Source of the DNA: Thermoplasmata archaeon
GTDB taxonomy: Archaea; Thermoplasmatota; Thermoplasmata; Lutacidiplasmatales; UBA184
Assembly: GCA_022750055.1 (NCBI GenBank)
Contig: JAKIWL010000001.1
Span: 62,001-126,000, forward strand
DNA length: 64,000 nucleotides
Reading direction: 5' to 3'
Shown here: positions 7,998-17,093 of the stretch, one piece after another
Position numbering within the stretch: the first letter of the stretch is position 1
Layout: the number at the start of each line of letters is the position of its first letter
Made by a program: the position numbers and the translations under genes
Notes under the pieces: generated by a model
Database searches by the model: none
The model's input: only the letters and a program-made list of their open reading frames with translations
What the model was told of the DNA's origin: nothing

Positions 7998-9755
7998 ATG
8001 GGAGTCGTCGCGAGAGTCTCCGGGCCGGTCGTCATCGCCGAGGGCCTGACGGGGGCCAAGATGTTCGACGTAGTCCGTGTAGGGGATCTCGGCCTGGTGG
8101 GCGAGATCATCCGGCTGGTCGGAGAGACCGCGACCGTACAGGTCTACGAAGATACCACGGGGGTCCGTCCGGGCGACAAGATCGAGAACACGGGACAGGC
8201 TCTCTCGGTCGAGCTCGGCCCGGGCCTGTTGAAATCGATCTACGATGGGGTCCAACGGCCGCTCGACGTTCTTCAGAAAAATCTGGGCGACTTTATCACG
8301 CGTGGGTTCGTCGCTCCTCCCCTCGACGAGACCAAGAGCTGGGAGTTCACAGCGGTGGCCAAGCTCGGCAGCGAGGTGGGCCCGGGAACGATCCTAGGGA
8401 CGGTTCCGGAAACCCCGCTCATCGAACATCGGATCATGGTCCCTCCGGGGCTGCGCGGGACCTTGACCGAACTGAAGAGCGGGAGCTACACGATCCGAGA
8501 CCGGATCGGGTACGTCAAGGCGGCCGGCGGCACCGTCCCCCTCACGCTCACCCAGAAGTGGGTGGTCCGAATTCCGCGACCGGTCCGAGAAAAGCTTGCC
8601 CCGGGAATCCCCCTCATCACCGGACAGCGCGTCATCGACACCTTCTTCCCGGTCGCGAAAGGGGGCAGCGCCTGCATCCCTGGTCCCTTCGGGTCCGGAA
8701 AGACCGTTGCCCAGCAACAACTCGCCAAGTGGTCGGACGCTGACGTGGTGGTGTACGTCGGGTGCGGAGAGCGCGGCAACGAGATGACCGAGGTGCTCGC
8801 AACCTTCCCCAACCTTCAGGACCCGAAATCCGGTCGACCCCTGATGGAGCGAACGATCCTGATCGCCAACACGTCGAACATGCCCGTCGCCGCCCGCGAG
8901 GCGAGCGTCTACACTGGGATCACGATCGCCGAATACTACCGGGACATGGGCTACGACGTCGCCCTGATGGCGGACTCGACGAGCCGTTGGGCCGAGGCGA
9001 TGCGGGAGATCTCCGGCCGCCTCGAAGAGATGCCCGGGGAGGAAGGATATCCCGCGTACCTGGGACGGCGCGTCGCCGAGTTCTACGAACGCGCCGGCCG
9101 GGTGGTCACCCTCTCCCCGGAGGGTCGACCCGGTTCGATCACGGTGGTCGGGGCGGTTTCCCCGCCGGGTGGGGATTTCTCCGAGCCGGTCTCTCAGAAC
9201 ACGCTACGCGTGACCCGGGTCTTTTGGGCTCTCGACGCGGCACTCGCCTCGCGCCGACATTTTCCATCGATCAATTGGCTGCAGAGTTACTCGCTCTACG
9301 TCGGCGACCTCGAACCGTGGTACCGAAAGGAGCTCGCGAAGGATTTCGTTCCCCTCCGACAACGCGCCATTGAGGTCTTGCAACAGGAAGCGGAGCTTCA
9401 GGAGATCGTCCAGCTCGTCGGCGTGGATGCCCTACCGGAGCGTGAGAAGGGAGTCCTCGACATCGCTCGCATGTTGCGGGAGGACTACCTCCAGCAGAGC
9501 GCGTACGATGACGTGGACACGTACACGTCGATCCACAAGCAGTACCGGATGCTTCGCGCGATCCTCAACTTCGGGGACCGAGAGCAAGAAGCGATCGGTC
9601 GGGGCATGCTCGTGGGAGATATCCAGAAGCTCCCGGTCCGCTCCAAGCTCTCCCGGATGAAGTGGATCCCCGAGAAGGAGCTCGAGAACCAATTCGACCA
9701 GCTCGAGCTCGATATGACCGGCCAGCTCGCGGCGGCCGCTACCGGGGGAGGCTAG
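7998..9755 (+). CDS. atpA: A-type ATP synthase catalytic subunit A
   Basis: This 585-residue catalytic subunit is a hexamer-forming ATPase alternating with B. It has the N-terminal beta barrel, the A-specific non-homologous insert (residues about 110-185), a Walker A GPFGSGKT near residue 230, GCGERGNEM (catalytic Glu), [19 protein letters not shown], and the C-terminal helical bundle. Length and motifs are complete, and there is no intein at the P-loop, a site occupied by one in some Thermoplasmata and Thermococci. It is followed by atpB after 4 bases. Confidence 0.98.
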   Translation: MGVVARVSGPVVIAEGLTGAKMFDVVRVGDLGLVGEIIRLVGETATVQVYEDTTGVRPGDKIENTGQALSVELGPGLLKSIYDGVQRPLDVLQKNLGDFITRGFVAPPLDETKSWEFTAVAKLGSEVGPGTILGTVPETPLIEHRIMVPPGLRGTLTELKSGSYTIRDRIGYVKAAGGTVPLTLTQKWVVRIPRPVREKLAPGIPLITGQRVIDTFFPVAKGGSACIPGPFGSGKTVAQQQLAKWSDADVVVYVGCGERGNEMTEVLATFPNLQDPKSGRPLMERTILIANTSNMPVAAREASVYTGITIAEYYRDMGYDVALMADSTSRWAEAMREISGRLEEMPGEEGYPAYLGRRVAEFYERAGRVVTLSPEGRPGSITVVGAVSPPGGDFSEPVSQNTLRVTRVFWALDAALASRRHFPSINWLQSYSLYVGDLEPWYRKELAKDFVPLRQRAIEVLQQEAELQEIVQLVGVDALPEREKGVLDIARMLREDYLQQSAYDDVDTYTSIHKQYRMLRAILNFGDREQEAIGRGMLVGDIQKLPVRSKLSRMKWIPEKELENQFDQLELDMTGQLAAAATGGG

Positions 9756-9759
9756 GGCC

Positions 9760-11184
9760 ATGGCGAGCGCGAAAGGGAAGCCCGCCGGGCGGGAGATGAC
9801 CGAAGTCCCGGTCGATTACCGCACGATCAACCGGATCAGTGGGCCCCTCCTCTTTGTCGAGGGGGTGGCCAACGCCGCCTACGGGGAGATCGTCGAGATC
9901 GCGCTTCCCGACGGGAGCCGCCGTCAGGGCCAGGTCTTGGACTCGCGCAAGGGGCTCGCCATCGTCCAGGTTTTCGGACCGACGATGGGGATGAACGTCA
10001 ATCAGACCAGCGTCAAGTTCCTCGGCGAAGTGGCGCGCCTCCCTGTCTCCGACGAGATGCTCGGCCGGGTCTTCAACGGCCTCGGCGAGCCCCGGGACGG
10101 CGGCCCGAAGATCGTGTCCGAGACGCGCCTGGAGATCGTCGGGAACGCGATGAACCCGTACTCCCGGGAGGAGCCGAGCGAGTTCATCCAGACGGGTCTG
10201 ACCAACATCGACGTGATGAACACCCTCGTACGAGGGCAGAAGCTCCCGATCTTCTCGGGCGCGGGCCTCCCGCACAACCAGATCGCCGCGCAGATCGTCC
10301 GACAGGCGAAGTTGCGCGATTCCTCCGAGAGCTTCGCCGTGGTCTTCGCGGCGATGGGAATCACGAGCGAGGAGGCGAACTTCTTCCTCAAGGAGTTCGA
10401 GTCGACCGGGGCCCTCGAGCGGACCGTCGTCTTCCTGAACCTGTCGAGCGACCCGTCGATGGAGCGCGTCATCACGCCCCGCATGGCCCTCACCACCGCC
10501 GAATTCCTCGCCTACGAACGCGACATGCACATTCTGGTCGTGCTCACCGACATGACGAACTACTGTGAGGCGCTCCGGGAGATCGCGAGCGCCCGCGAGG
10601 AGGTCCCCGGGCGCCGCGGCTATCCGGGGTACCTCTACACCGACCTCGCGACCCTGTACGAGCGGGCCGGCCGGATCCATGGCCGCAAGGGATCGATCAC
10701 CCAGCTCCCGATCCTGACGATGCCGGCCGATGACATCACCCACCCGATCCCGGACCTGACCGGGTACATCACGGAAGGCCAGATCGTCGCGAGCCGTGAC
10801 CTGCAGCGCCGCGGGGTCTATCCGCCGATCGACGTGCTGGTCTCGCTCTCCCGCCTGATGAACCAGGGCATCGGGAAGGGCCGCACGCGCGAGGATCACC
10901 GCGGCGTCGCCGACCAGCTCTATGCAAGCTATGCCACCGGGAAGGACCAGCGCGCCCTGTCGGCGATCGTCGGCGAGGAGGCGCTTTCCGCTACCGACCG
11001 GATCTACCTGAAGGTCGCGGAACGGTTCGAAAAGGAGTTCGTCAACCAGGGGCCCGACGAGGACCGCACGATCGACCAGAGCCTCGCCATCGCCTGGGAC
11101 ATCCTCTCGGAGCTACCCGAGTCCGAGCTCAAGCGGATCAAGCCCGAGTTCATCGCCAAGTTCCGCAAGCCCTCTGCGTCCTAG
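9760..11184 (+). CDS. atpB: A-type ATP synthase regulatory subunit B
   Basis: The 474-residue non-catalytic nucleotide-binding subunit alternates with A in the A3B3 head. It has [36 protein letters not shown] in place of a functional P-loop, [12 protein letters not shown], and [15 protein letters not shown]. The ATG at 9760 gives a short charged N-terminal extension; a second ATG at 9796 would give the more usual family start (MTEVPVDY). It lies 4 bases after atpA and 21 before atpD. Confidence 0.98.
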   Translation: MASAKGKPAGREMTEVPVDYRTINRISGPLLFVEGVANAAYGEIVEIALPDGSRRQGQVLDSRKGLAIVQVFGPTMGMNVNQTSVKFLGEVARLPVSDEMLGRVFNGLGEPRDGGPKIVSETRLEIVGNAMNPYSREEPSEFIQTGLTNIDVMNTLVRGQKLPIFSGAGLPHNQIAAQIVRQAKLRDSSESFAVVFAAMGITSEEANFFLKEFESTGALERTVVFLNLSSDPSMERVITPRMALTTAEFLAYERDMHILVVLTDMTNYCEALREIASAREEVPGRRGYPGYLYTDLATLYERAGRIHGRKGSITQLPILTMPADDITHPIPDLTGYITEGQIVASRDLQRRGVYPPIDVLVSLSRLMNQGIGKGRTREDHRGVADQLYASYATGKDQRALSAIVGEEALSATDRIYLKVAERFEKEFVNQGPDEDRTIDQSLAIAWDILSELPESELKRIKPEFIAKFRKPSAS

Positions 11185-11205
11185 GCAAGAGGAACGGACC
11201 GAGCC

Positions 11206-11847
11206 ATGGTGATCGAAAACGTCCGCCCGACGCGGCTCGAGCTATTGCGAACGAGGCGACGGATCGTCCTCGCGCGCAAGGGCCTCAAGCTCCTGAAGCT
11301 GAAACGGTCGGCGCTGATCGCCGAGTTCTTCGCCCTCTCCAAGGTGGCGCTGAAGCTTCGCGGGGACCTGCAGAAGAGGGTCGCGCTCGGCTACGGCTCC
11401 ATCCGGCGTGCCGAGATGGATGTCGGGCCGGTCCGGCTCGAGACCATTGCGATGATGCTGCCGGACCTCGCACGAGTCTCGGTCGGCACCAAGAACGTGA
11501 TGGGGGTCCGGACCCCTCGGGTCGACGCCGGGGGCTATCAACCGCTCCCGAGCGCCACCCTGCTCGACCTGCCCGTCTCGATCGCGGAGTCGGTCCACCG
11601 GTTTCAAGAGATCTACCAGCTCGTGCTCGAGGTGGCCGAGAAGGAGAACGCCCTGCGCCGCCTCCTCCAAGAGATCGAGAAGACGAAGCGGAGAGCGAGC
11701 GCGATCGAGAACGTGCTTATCCCTCGGCTCGGCGAGATCGTCCGGTACATCAAGTTCCGCTTCGACGAGCTCGAGCGGGACGCGTTCAGCATGCTCAAGA
11801 CCGTAAAGCGGAAGATGGAGGCCGATGCAGAAGCCGCCCTCGCCTAG
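11206..11847 (+). CDS. atpD: A-type ATP synthase central stalk subunit D
   Basis: The 213-residue rotor-shaft subunit shows the classic N-terminal RPTRLELLRTRRRIVLARKG helix that inserts into the A3B3 head, a short middle domain, and a long C-terminal coiled coil (residues about 125-205). Length matches the family. The last 23 bases overlap the start of a 43-codon membrane-protein ORF, so the two are likely translationally coupled. Confidence 0.95.
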   Translation: MVIENVRPTRLELLRTRRRIVLARKGLKLLKLKRSALIAEFFALSKVALKLRGDLQKRVALGYGSIRRAEMDVGPVRLETIAMMLPDLARVSVGTKNVMGVRTPRVDAGGYQPLPSATLLDLPVSIAESVHRFQEIYQLVLEVAEKENALRRLLQEIEKTKRRASAIENVLIPRLGEIVRYIKFRFDELERDAFSMLKTVKRKMEADAEAALA

Positions 11848-11956
11848 ATCGGCCGTACGGCGGTTCGGCGCCGTCTGGGCCGCGAGCATCGCGGTCAAGG
11901 TCGGTGCGCTGCTGTTCGTCGTCTACCTCGTCGGCGTGAGGGGGGCCGGCCTGTGA
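11825..11956 (+). CDS. Small single-pass membrane protein within the ATP synthase operon
   Basis: A 43-residue ORF (ATG 11825, TGA 11954-11956) starts inside the end of atpD and its stop overlaps the GTG start of the next gene in a GTGA junction. The protein has a basic N-terminus (KPPSPRSAVRRFG) and one hydrophobic helix at about residues 16-37 (AVWAASIAVKVGALLFVVYL), implying the N-terminus stays in the cytoplasm. I do not recognise a family. Position and double overlap argue for a real gene whose product may sit beside the rotor or subunit I (inference). The usual archaeal operon has no gene here. Confidence 0.6.
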   Translation: MQKPPSPRSAVRRFGAVWAASIAVKVGALLFVVYLVGVRGAGL

Positions 11957-12315
11957 GCGGGGCCGTCTCTCCGAACTCCGGGGGGGAGGGGTCGACCGAC
12001 GCCCTGCGACGGGTCAAGCTCGCCGAGAAGGACGCCGAGGATCGGCTCGTGGCCGCCCGGCAGAGCTCCGAAGAACGACTCCGCCGGCTGCGGGACGAAA
12101 GCGAAGCGGCGGTTCGAGCGGCGCAGTCGGAGGCCGAGGGACGGCGCGCCCAGGCCGTGTCCCTCGCCCAAGCCCGGGCGACGGCCGAGGCGGACGGGAT
12201 CGAACAGGACGGGGCACGCTCCGCCGCGGAGGTAGCGGCCCAGGGATCTCGCCTCAGCACGGCCCAGCGCACTTCCCTGCTCCAGGCCGTCCTCGCACCG
12301 TTCCAAAGCGAGTGA
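11953..12315 (+). CDS. atpH: A-type ATP synthase subunit H (peripheral stalk coiled coil)
   Basis: The 120-residue protein is almost wholly charged coiled coil from residue 15 to 110 (LRRVKLAEKDAEDRLVAARQ, EERLRRLRDESEAAVR), as expected for subunit H, which pairs with E to form the peripheral stalk. Sequence is poorly conserved in this family, so position directly before atpI is a large part of the evidence. The GTG start overlaps the stop of the 43-residue membrane protein (GTGA). Confidence 0.8.
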   Translation: MSGAVSPNSGGEGSTDALRRVKLAEKDAEDRLVAARQSSEERLRRLRDESEAAVRAAQSEAEGRRAQAVSLAQARATAEADGIEQDGARSAAEVAAQGSRLSTAQRTSLLQAVLAPFQSE

Positions 12316-12333
12316 TCTCGGGAGACAGTACCG

Positions 12334-14325
12334 ATGGGGGTCCTGCGACCGGTCCGAATGGCCAAGATCGGCTTCCTCGGCCTCAAAGAGGACCGCGACA
12401 CCATCCTCACCGTCCTCCACGACCTGCGGATCGCCCAGGTGGAGCCCGTCTCCCCGGACGTGCTTGCCCAGATGCTGCCGGACCGGGGGTCGGAGCTCCA
12501 ACGACGCGTCGGCGACGAAGCGCTGCGGTTCCGGGGCCTGAAGTCCGCCCTCCCGCCGTTGGGTCGGACCCCTCCCCGACAGTTCGCGAGCCTCGAGGAG
12601 GTCCTCCTCCTCGCCCAGAGCGTCCCGATCGACGCCGAGGTCACGACGCTGAAACGGGAGGACGACCAGCTCCAGACGCTCGAGAAGTCGCTCGACGACA
12701 CCTTCGACCTCCTGGGCCGGATGGCGTTCTATCCCGACCGTCTCGAACTCCTACACGCGCGCAGCATCGTCACCCTATTCGGAGAAGGACGGACCGAGGC
12801 CGTGGACGGGTGGCGCGCCCGCCTCCCCCCGGAGCTATTGTCCCAGTTCCTCGATGGGGTTCGGGGCCGGACCGCAAGCTTCCTCGTCACGGTGCGACCG
12901 GCGGACACGGATCTCATCACCCGGACCGCTCAAGCGGCCTCCGTCCAGCTCCGGCCCGTCCCCGCCCTCGCGGGCACTGCGGCCGAGGAGCGGGTGGAGA
13001 ATCGCCACCGCCGTTCCGAGTGCGTCGCTCGACGCGAACAGATCGCCGAGCGGCTGGGCGCCATCTCCCGGGATTGGTTTCCCGTCGTCGCTTCGGTCGA
13101 TGAGGCGCTCGCCGTCGAGGCGCGGAAGTTCGACCTATACCCGAAGATGGCGAGCGGCCGAGCGGCCTTCGCGGTGGAGGCCTGGGTGCCCGAACGCGAC
13201 GTCGATCGGCTCGCTCGGGCCGTGGACCAGGCGGCCGGAGGCCGGACCTTCCTCTATCGGAGCGCCTCCGCGCAGGATCCCCCGACGTTGATGGACAATC
13301 CACCGGGCTTCCGCTGGTTCGAGTTCTTCATCCGGTTCTACTCGATCCCCAACGCGAAGGAGTGGGACCCGACGCTCGTCTTCGCGCTCGTCTTCCCGGT
13401 CTTCTTCGGGTTCATGATCGGCGACTGGGGCTACGGCCTCGTCATCCTGCTCATCTCGGTATGGATGATCGCGGGGTTCCCGGGCGGGGGGAAGCTGCCG
13501 GCGTCGATCCGAGGATTCATCAAGACCATCATGGGCCCGTCCACCCTCCGTCAGCTCGCGCTCTGCCTCGTGCCGGGGGCGGTGATCGCCCTTGCCTGGG
13601 GCCTCTACCTCGATTCGTTCTTCGGCTACGGCGTCCTGAACGCGCTCGTCGGCTACGTTCCGCGAGTCCGCCCGAACACCAACCTCGGTCAGCTCCTACT
13701 CCTCGCCGGGTTCATCGGCCTCGGCATGGTCACGCTCGGTTTCGCCTTCGGAGCGCTCAAGGAGTACTTCCACCACCACTATCGGGGGGCCGTTGGGAAG
13801 TCCGGGGGGATCGTCTTCGCCTGGGGGGTCACCTTCTTCGGTCTCGGGGTGCTGCGACACATCACCACCCCGACGCTATCGAACCCGTCGTTCTACCTGC
13901 TCGTCGCCGGCGCCATCCTCTTCGTCGCGGGGGAGGGGCTACAGAACGGTCCGCTCGGCCTGATCGAGGTCGTGAGCCACGTCCTGTCCTACACGCGGCT
14001 CGTCGGCATCCTGCTCGCGAGCGTCATCCTCGCGGTGCTGATCAACTCCGTCGCGGTCGCCGAGTTCCACTCCGGAGCGGTCGGCGTGGCGATCGGCGTC
14101 GCCGTCCTCGTCATCGGGCAGGGGTTCAACGTCGTCCTCGCGGTGTTCGAGCCGACGATCCAAGGGATGCGGTTGATGTTCGTCGAGTACTTCTCCAAGT
14201 TCTACGAGGGCGGCGGGCGTCCGTTCCAGCCGTTCGGCGCGGACCGGACCCACACCCTACCGTACCGGTCGCCTTCGCCGCCGCCCCCGACCGGTGCGCC
14301 GGCCCCGGTGGGGCCGCCCGCTTAG
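12334..14325 (+). CDS. atpI: A-type ATP synthase subunit I (a/I, membrane stator)
   Basis: The 663-residue subunit has an N-terminal cytoplasmic coiled-coil half (residues 1-340, starting VLRPVRMAKIGFLGLKEDRD) and a membrane half with about seven or eight helices, including FALVFPVFFGFMIGDWGYG and VLSYTRLVGILLASVILA, where the Arg near residue 555 is the essential residue facing the K-ring carboxylate. The C-terminus is a Pro-rich tail (PPPPTGAPAP). It ends convergently with atpC with a 4-base overlap. It completes the plus-strand block. Confidence 0.95.
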   Translation: MGVLRPVRMAKIGFLGLKEDRDTILTVLHDLRIAQVEPVSPDVLAQMLPDRGSELQRRVGDEALRFRGLKSALPPLGRTPPRQFASLEEVLLLAQSVPIDAEVTTLKREDDQLQTLEKSLDDTFDLLGRMAFYPDRLELLHARSIVTLFGEGRTEAVDGWRARLPPELLSQFLDGVRGRTASFLVTVRPADTDLITRTAQAASVQLRPVPALAGTAAEERVENRHRRSECVARREQIAERLGAISRDWFPVVASVDEALAVEARKFDLYPKMASGRAAFAVEAWVPERDVDRLARAVDQAAGGRTFLYRSASAQDPPTLMDNPPGFRWFEFFIRFYSIPNAKEWDPTLVFALVFPVFFGFMIGDWGYGLVILLISVWMIAGFPGGGKLPASIRGFIKTIMGPSTLRQLALCLVPGAVIALAWGLYLDSFFGYGVLNALVGYVPRVRPNTNLGQLLLLAGFIGLGMVTLGFAFGALKEYFHHHYRGAVGKSGGIVFAWGVTFFGLGVLRHITTPTLSNPSFYLLVAGAILFVAGEGLQNGPLGLIEVVSHVLSYTRLVGILLASVILAVLINSVAVAEFHSGAVGVAIGVAVLVIGQGFNVVLAVFEPTIQGMRLMFVEYFSKFYEGGGRPFQPFGADRTHTLPYRSPSPPPPTGAPAPVGPPA

Positions 14326-15401
14326 AGCCGCGGGATCACGAGCCACGGGCCGATGCGCGCCTTCGGGACCCCGTAGACGAGGCCGAAGGTGATCCGCCGG
14401 ATGTCGGAGCGCTCGAGCTCGGCCAGAAGGAGGTACTGGAAAATGATGCTCAACGAGAGGGGGTACATGCGCATCCGGCCGATCTCCGCGACGGCGTGAT
14501 CGCGCGAGAGGGCCCCTTCGTAGCCGGTGAGGGTCGCGTCCGAAGCGAACGCTTCGTCCCCCTCCGAGATGGACGGATAGCTCGGCCGCAATCGTTCGGC
14601 GAGCGCCGGGACCGACTGGGCCCCGAAGAGGTCGGGCACCGAGGCTTCGGCGATGCGCCCGCCCGCGATCCACCGCTCGGAGACGTCCTCGGTCCGTACG
14701 CCGTCCGCCGCCTTCCCCTTGAGGAGGAGCAGGACGTTGTGCAGATCGATCTCGGAGCGCAGGAACTCCCGAACGACCCACTCGTCCCCCTGGAAGAAAC
14801 GGGCCACGTCGGTCAGGCGTTGATAGTACTCGCGCTGCAGTGCGGTCGCGATCGGGAAGATGTCGCGGGTGCGCCGGAACGCCTCGACGCGCGCCAGGAT
14901 GGTCGCGCCGTAGCCGAACGGGAGCAGCGCGTGCGCCACCGCCTCGAGGGTCGGTTGGGCGAGCAGGCCCCGCAGGTCGTCGAGGGTCAGGACCCCGCCG
15001 TACGAGCCCGCGGGGACCTCGCGGCTCGAGACCAGCTCGTGCTCGGCCTCGAGGATCGAGCGGTCCAACGCCTTCGCTGCGAGGATGAGCTCGATGTTCT
15101 GCAGATCCCACCGGCCCAGATAGGCGCCGACGAGGGGGCGACCGGCGAACGGCGCGGCAAGGTGGGCCTGCTGGAGGCGACGGACCAGGGTTCGGTTGAT
15201 GGCGATCTCGACGAGTGGAGCGCCTTGGTAGCTCGCCCGAGCGGCCGTCAGGTCGGCGCCGTAGGCCGTCGGTTCGAGGAGTTTGATGATCTCGCCAACG
15301 TCCTTCGCCTCTAGGAGCGCCGACACCTGCTCCTTCGGCAGGAACTCGGGAAAGTACGGTTTCAGGCGCCCCAGCGAACTCGCGTAGGAGGAGGCGGCCA
15401 A
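14322..15401 (-). CDS. atpC: A-type ATP synthase subunit C (rotor-stalk adaptor)
   Basis: The 359-residue subunit caps the K ring and carries the central stalk. It is mostly helical with the family's threefold repeated domain: YASSLGRLKPYFPEFLPKEQ at the start, YLGRWDLQNIELILAAKAL near 130, and FLRSEIDLHNVLLLLKGKA near 210, each repeating the D-x-x-N-x-x-x-x-L-K/R-A pattern. It lies 8 bases after atpE on the minus strand. Transcription runs head-on into atpI. Confidence 0.9.
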   Translation of the reverse strand: MAASSYASSLGRLKPYFPEFLPKEQVSALLEAKDVGEIIKLLEPTAYGADLTAARASYQGAPLVEIAINRTLVRRLQQAHLAAPFAGRPLVGAYLGRWDLQNIELILAAKALDRSILEAEHELVSSREVPAGSYGGVLTLDDLRGLLAQPTLEAVAHALLPFGYGATILARVEAFRRTRDIFPIATALQREYYQRLTDVARFFQGDEWVVREFLRSEIDLHNVLLLLKGKAADGVRTEDVSERWIAGGRIAEASVPDLFGAQSVPALAERLRPSYPSISEGDEAFASDATLTGYEGALSRDHAVAEIGRMRMYPLSLSIIFQYLLLAELERSDIRRITFGLVYGVPKARIGPWLVIPRL

Positions 15402-15409
15402 GCTTCCCC

Positions 15410-15961
15410 CTAGGCGAGGATCTCGCGGACCCGATTCTCCCGCAGTCGAAGAAGTTCATCGAAGGAGAGGTTCAACCGGCGCTTCCCGTCGGCCGTCTCG
15501 GCCACGATCCCGCCGCTGATCGCTCGAGGGGTGGGGTCGAAGGACTTGCCTGCGAGCTTGCCGAGTTGCGGGCCGTCCTCGGCCCGGCCGCTGATGCGCG
15601 CCGATCTCCCGAACGCCTCGACGGCACGGGCGACCATCCGCCGCAGGACCGCGCCGTACTCGTCGGACTCCGTGAACTCCTTCAGGAGCTCCGAAGCGGC
15701 CCCGATCGAATCGCGAAGACGTCGCTCTCTAGCCTCGTAGACCTTCTTGCGAGCCGACAGCTTCGCGGCGGCGAGCCGCTGGGCACGCTCGCGGGCCACC
15801 TCGACCTGGGTCTCCCGTTCCTGTTCGGAGCGGATCGACGCGATCCGCTCGTCGCGTTCGCGGGCGATGCGGGACTCCTCGCGGGCGGATTGGGCGAGGA
15901 GTTCGGCGAGCTCGGTCCGGGACCGGCGCTGGATCTCCTCGATGAGACTGTCGAGGCTCAT
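15410..15961 (-). CDS. atpE: A-type ATP synthase subunit E (peripheral stalk)
   Basis: The 183-residue protein has a long N-terminal coiled coil (residues 1-100, MSLDSLIEEIQRRSRTELAE) and a globular C-terminal domain with SGGIVAETADGKRRLNLSFD, the conserved E-subunit motif that contacts the A3B3 crown. The ATG at 15961 matches the family start; the open frame continues upstream across the K gene only as a shadow. It lies 16 bases after atpK and 8 before atpC. Confidence 0.92.
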   Translation of the reverse strand: MSLDSLIEEIQRRSRTELAELLAQSAREESRIARERDERIASIRSEQERETQVEVARERAQRLAAAKLSARKKVYEARERRLRDSIGAASELLKEFTESDEYGAVLRRMVARAVEAFGRSARISGRAEDGPQLGKLAGKSFDPTPRAISGGIVAETADGKRRLNLSFDELLRLRENRVREILA

Positions 15962-15977
15962 GGTTGGAGGCGAGGGC

Positions 15978-16196
15978 CTACAGGGAACCGCTGAGCAGGG
16001 CGATGCCGAAGACGAGCCCCAAGATCCAGAGGGTCTCAGGGATAACGAAGAACACGAGTACGATCCCCAGCTTCTCCCTCTTTTCCGCGATGATCCCCAT
16101 CCCCGCGGCGCCGATCCCCGACTGGGCCATTCCGGTGCCGATGAATCCGCCCGCGATGGTAATCCCGGCCGCCAGGGTCTCAAAATCCGTCGGCAT
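15978..16196 (-). CDS. atpK: A-type ATP synthase proteolipid subunit K (c ring)
   Basis: The 72-residue hairpin has two membrane helices (about residues 7-35 and 43-68) joined by a charged loop (AEKREK). The ion carboxylate is Glu54 in VIPETLWIL. Gln25 in GTGMAQSGIG and Thr55 next to Glu54 occupy positions that act as extra Na+ ligands in sodium-translocating c rings, so Na+ coupling is possible (inference). It is a single hairpin with one carboxylate, as in bacterial c, rather than a duplicated form. It is the first gene of the K-E-C block behind a strong TATA box. Confidence 0.93.
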   Translation of the reverse strand: MPTDFETLAAGITIAGGFIGTGMAQSGIGAAGMGIIAEKREKLGIVLVFFVIPETLWILGLVFGIALLSGSL

Positions 16197-16227
16197 GGCT
16201 GAGCTCGGGCGGGCCGAGAAAGGTCGA

Positions 16228-16236
16228 TTATATAAC
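16228..16236 (-). promoter_or_regulatory. TATA box of the atpK-E-C operon
   Basis: The minus strand reads TTATATAAT about 32-40 nt upstream of the atpK ATG at 16196. It is one of the best TATA matches in the window and shows K-E-C has its own promoter, independent of F-A-B-D-H-I. Confidence 0.65.
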
Positions 16237-16360
16237 GCGGCGGACGGGCGCCTTTCCGACGACGGAGTACCTCCGGGCCCTTCGGCCGGCGTATCGGGTT
16301 AGGCGCTTCCCAATCGTAAACCATGTATAGGGTAGGGTAGTCCAAGGCGCAGAGCATCCC

Positions 16361-17065
16361 ATGAACGACCTGAGCGCGATCGCGAAGCAGCTGTCCGAGG
16401 ACCTCGAGCTCGACCGGCCGCCGGTGCAGGTCTCCTACCTGAACGAGGCGCCGGTCGGCGTGGACCACCACCCCGGAGGGGCGCCGTCCGTCTGCACGTT
16501 CTTTGCCGAGGGTACCCGCCGACCCTTCTACGCTGGCCTGTCCGACCATGAGGCCTGCGAGGTCGGCGCGTTCGTGCTGGGGATTCCCCCCCAAGGCGAG
16601 CTCGGGGCCCGCCTGATGGGAACGGTCGGGATGATGCAGAAGGTGGGATACCTCGCCCCGGGCGAGGAGGCCCGGATCCCTCGGAACGCCTCCCCGCCGA
16701 AGTTCGTCGCGTATGGCCCGTTGGGGTCGATCGCGGCGCCTCCGACCAGTGTGCTCATCTTCGCCCGCCCTCGGTCGGCGATGTTCGCGATGGAGGCGGC
16801 CCACGGTCCGGTCCCGATGAACGGTCGGCCGATGTGCGCGATCGTTCCGACCCTGAACCAGGGGGCGCCGGTGGCGATGTCGATGGGCTGCATCGGCTCC
16901 CGTGTCTTCACGCAAATGGGCGACGACCGGCTGGTCGTCGGGGTCCGCGGCGATCATTTGGAGTCTTTCGCCCGCCGAGTGCGGGAGATCCGGGAAGCGA
17001 ACGCCCCCGTCGCGAACGAGGACACCCGCCGCCGCAACGAGGCCGCGAACCCGTTCCGCGGGTAG
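16361..17065 (+). CDS. DUF169 family protein
   Basis: The 234-residue protein matches the DUF169 pattern: LDRPPVQVSYLNEAP near residue 20, SVCTFFAEG with a conserved Cys, ACEVGAFVLGI, an interior hydrophobic PLG/PPTSVLIFARP, and GCIGSRVFTQM near 180 followed by a C-terminal helical tail. The function of DUF169 proteins is not established; conserved Cys residues have suggested a redox or metal role. A TATA-like GTATAGGG near 16325-16333 precedes it. It stands alone and converges on the VKOR gene. Confidence 0.8.
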   Translation: MNDLSAIAKQLSEDLELDRPPVQVSYLNEAPVGVDHHPGGAPSVCTFFAEGTRRPFYAGLSDHEACEVGAFVLGIPPQGELGARLMGTVGMMQKVGYLAPGEEARIPRNASPPKFVAYGPLGSIAAPPTSVLIFARPRSAMFAMEAAHGPVPMNGRPMCAIVPTLNQGAPVAMSMGCIGSRVFTQMGDDRLVVGVRGDHLESFARRVREIREANAPVANEDTRRRNEAANPFRG

Positions 17066-17093
17066 AGTACCCTCCCCAGCCGGCGCCGGCCGG

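Noticed and set aside
13362-15314. 650-codon plus-strand open frame
   Set aside because: It is an alternative frame of atpI continuing antisense to atpC; both real genes have full family motifs, and the frame's product is Arg/Pro/Gly-rich without any domain.
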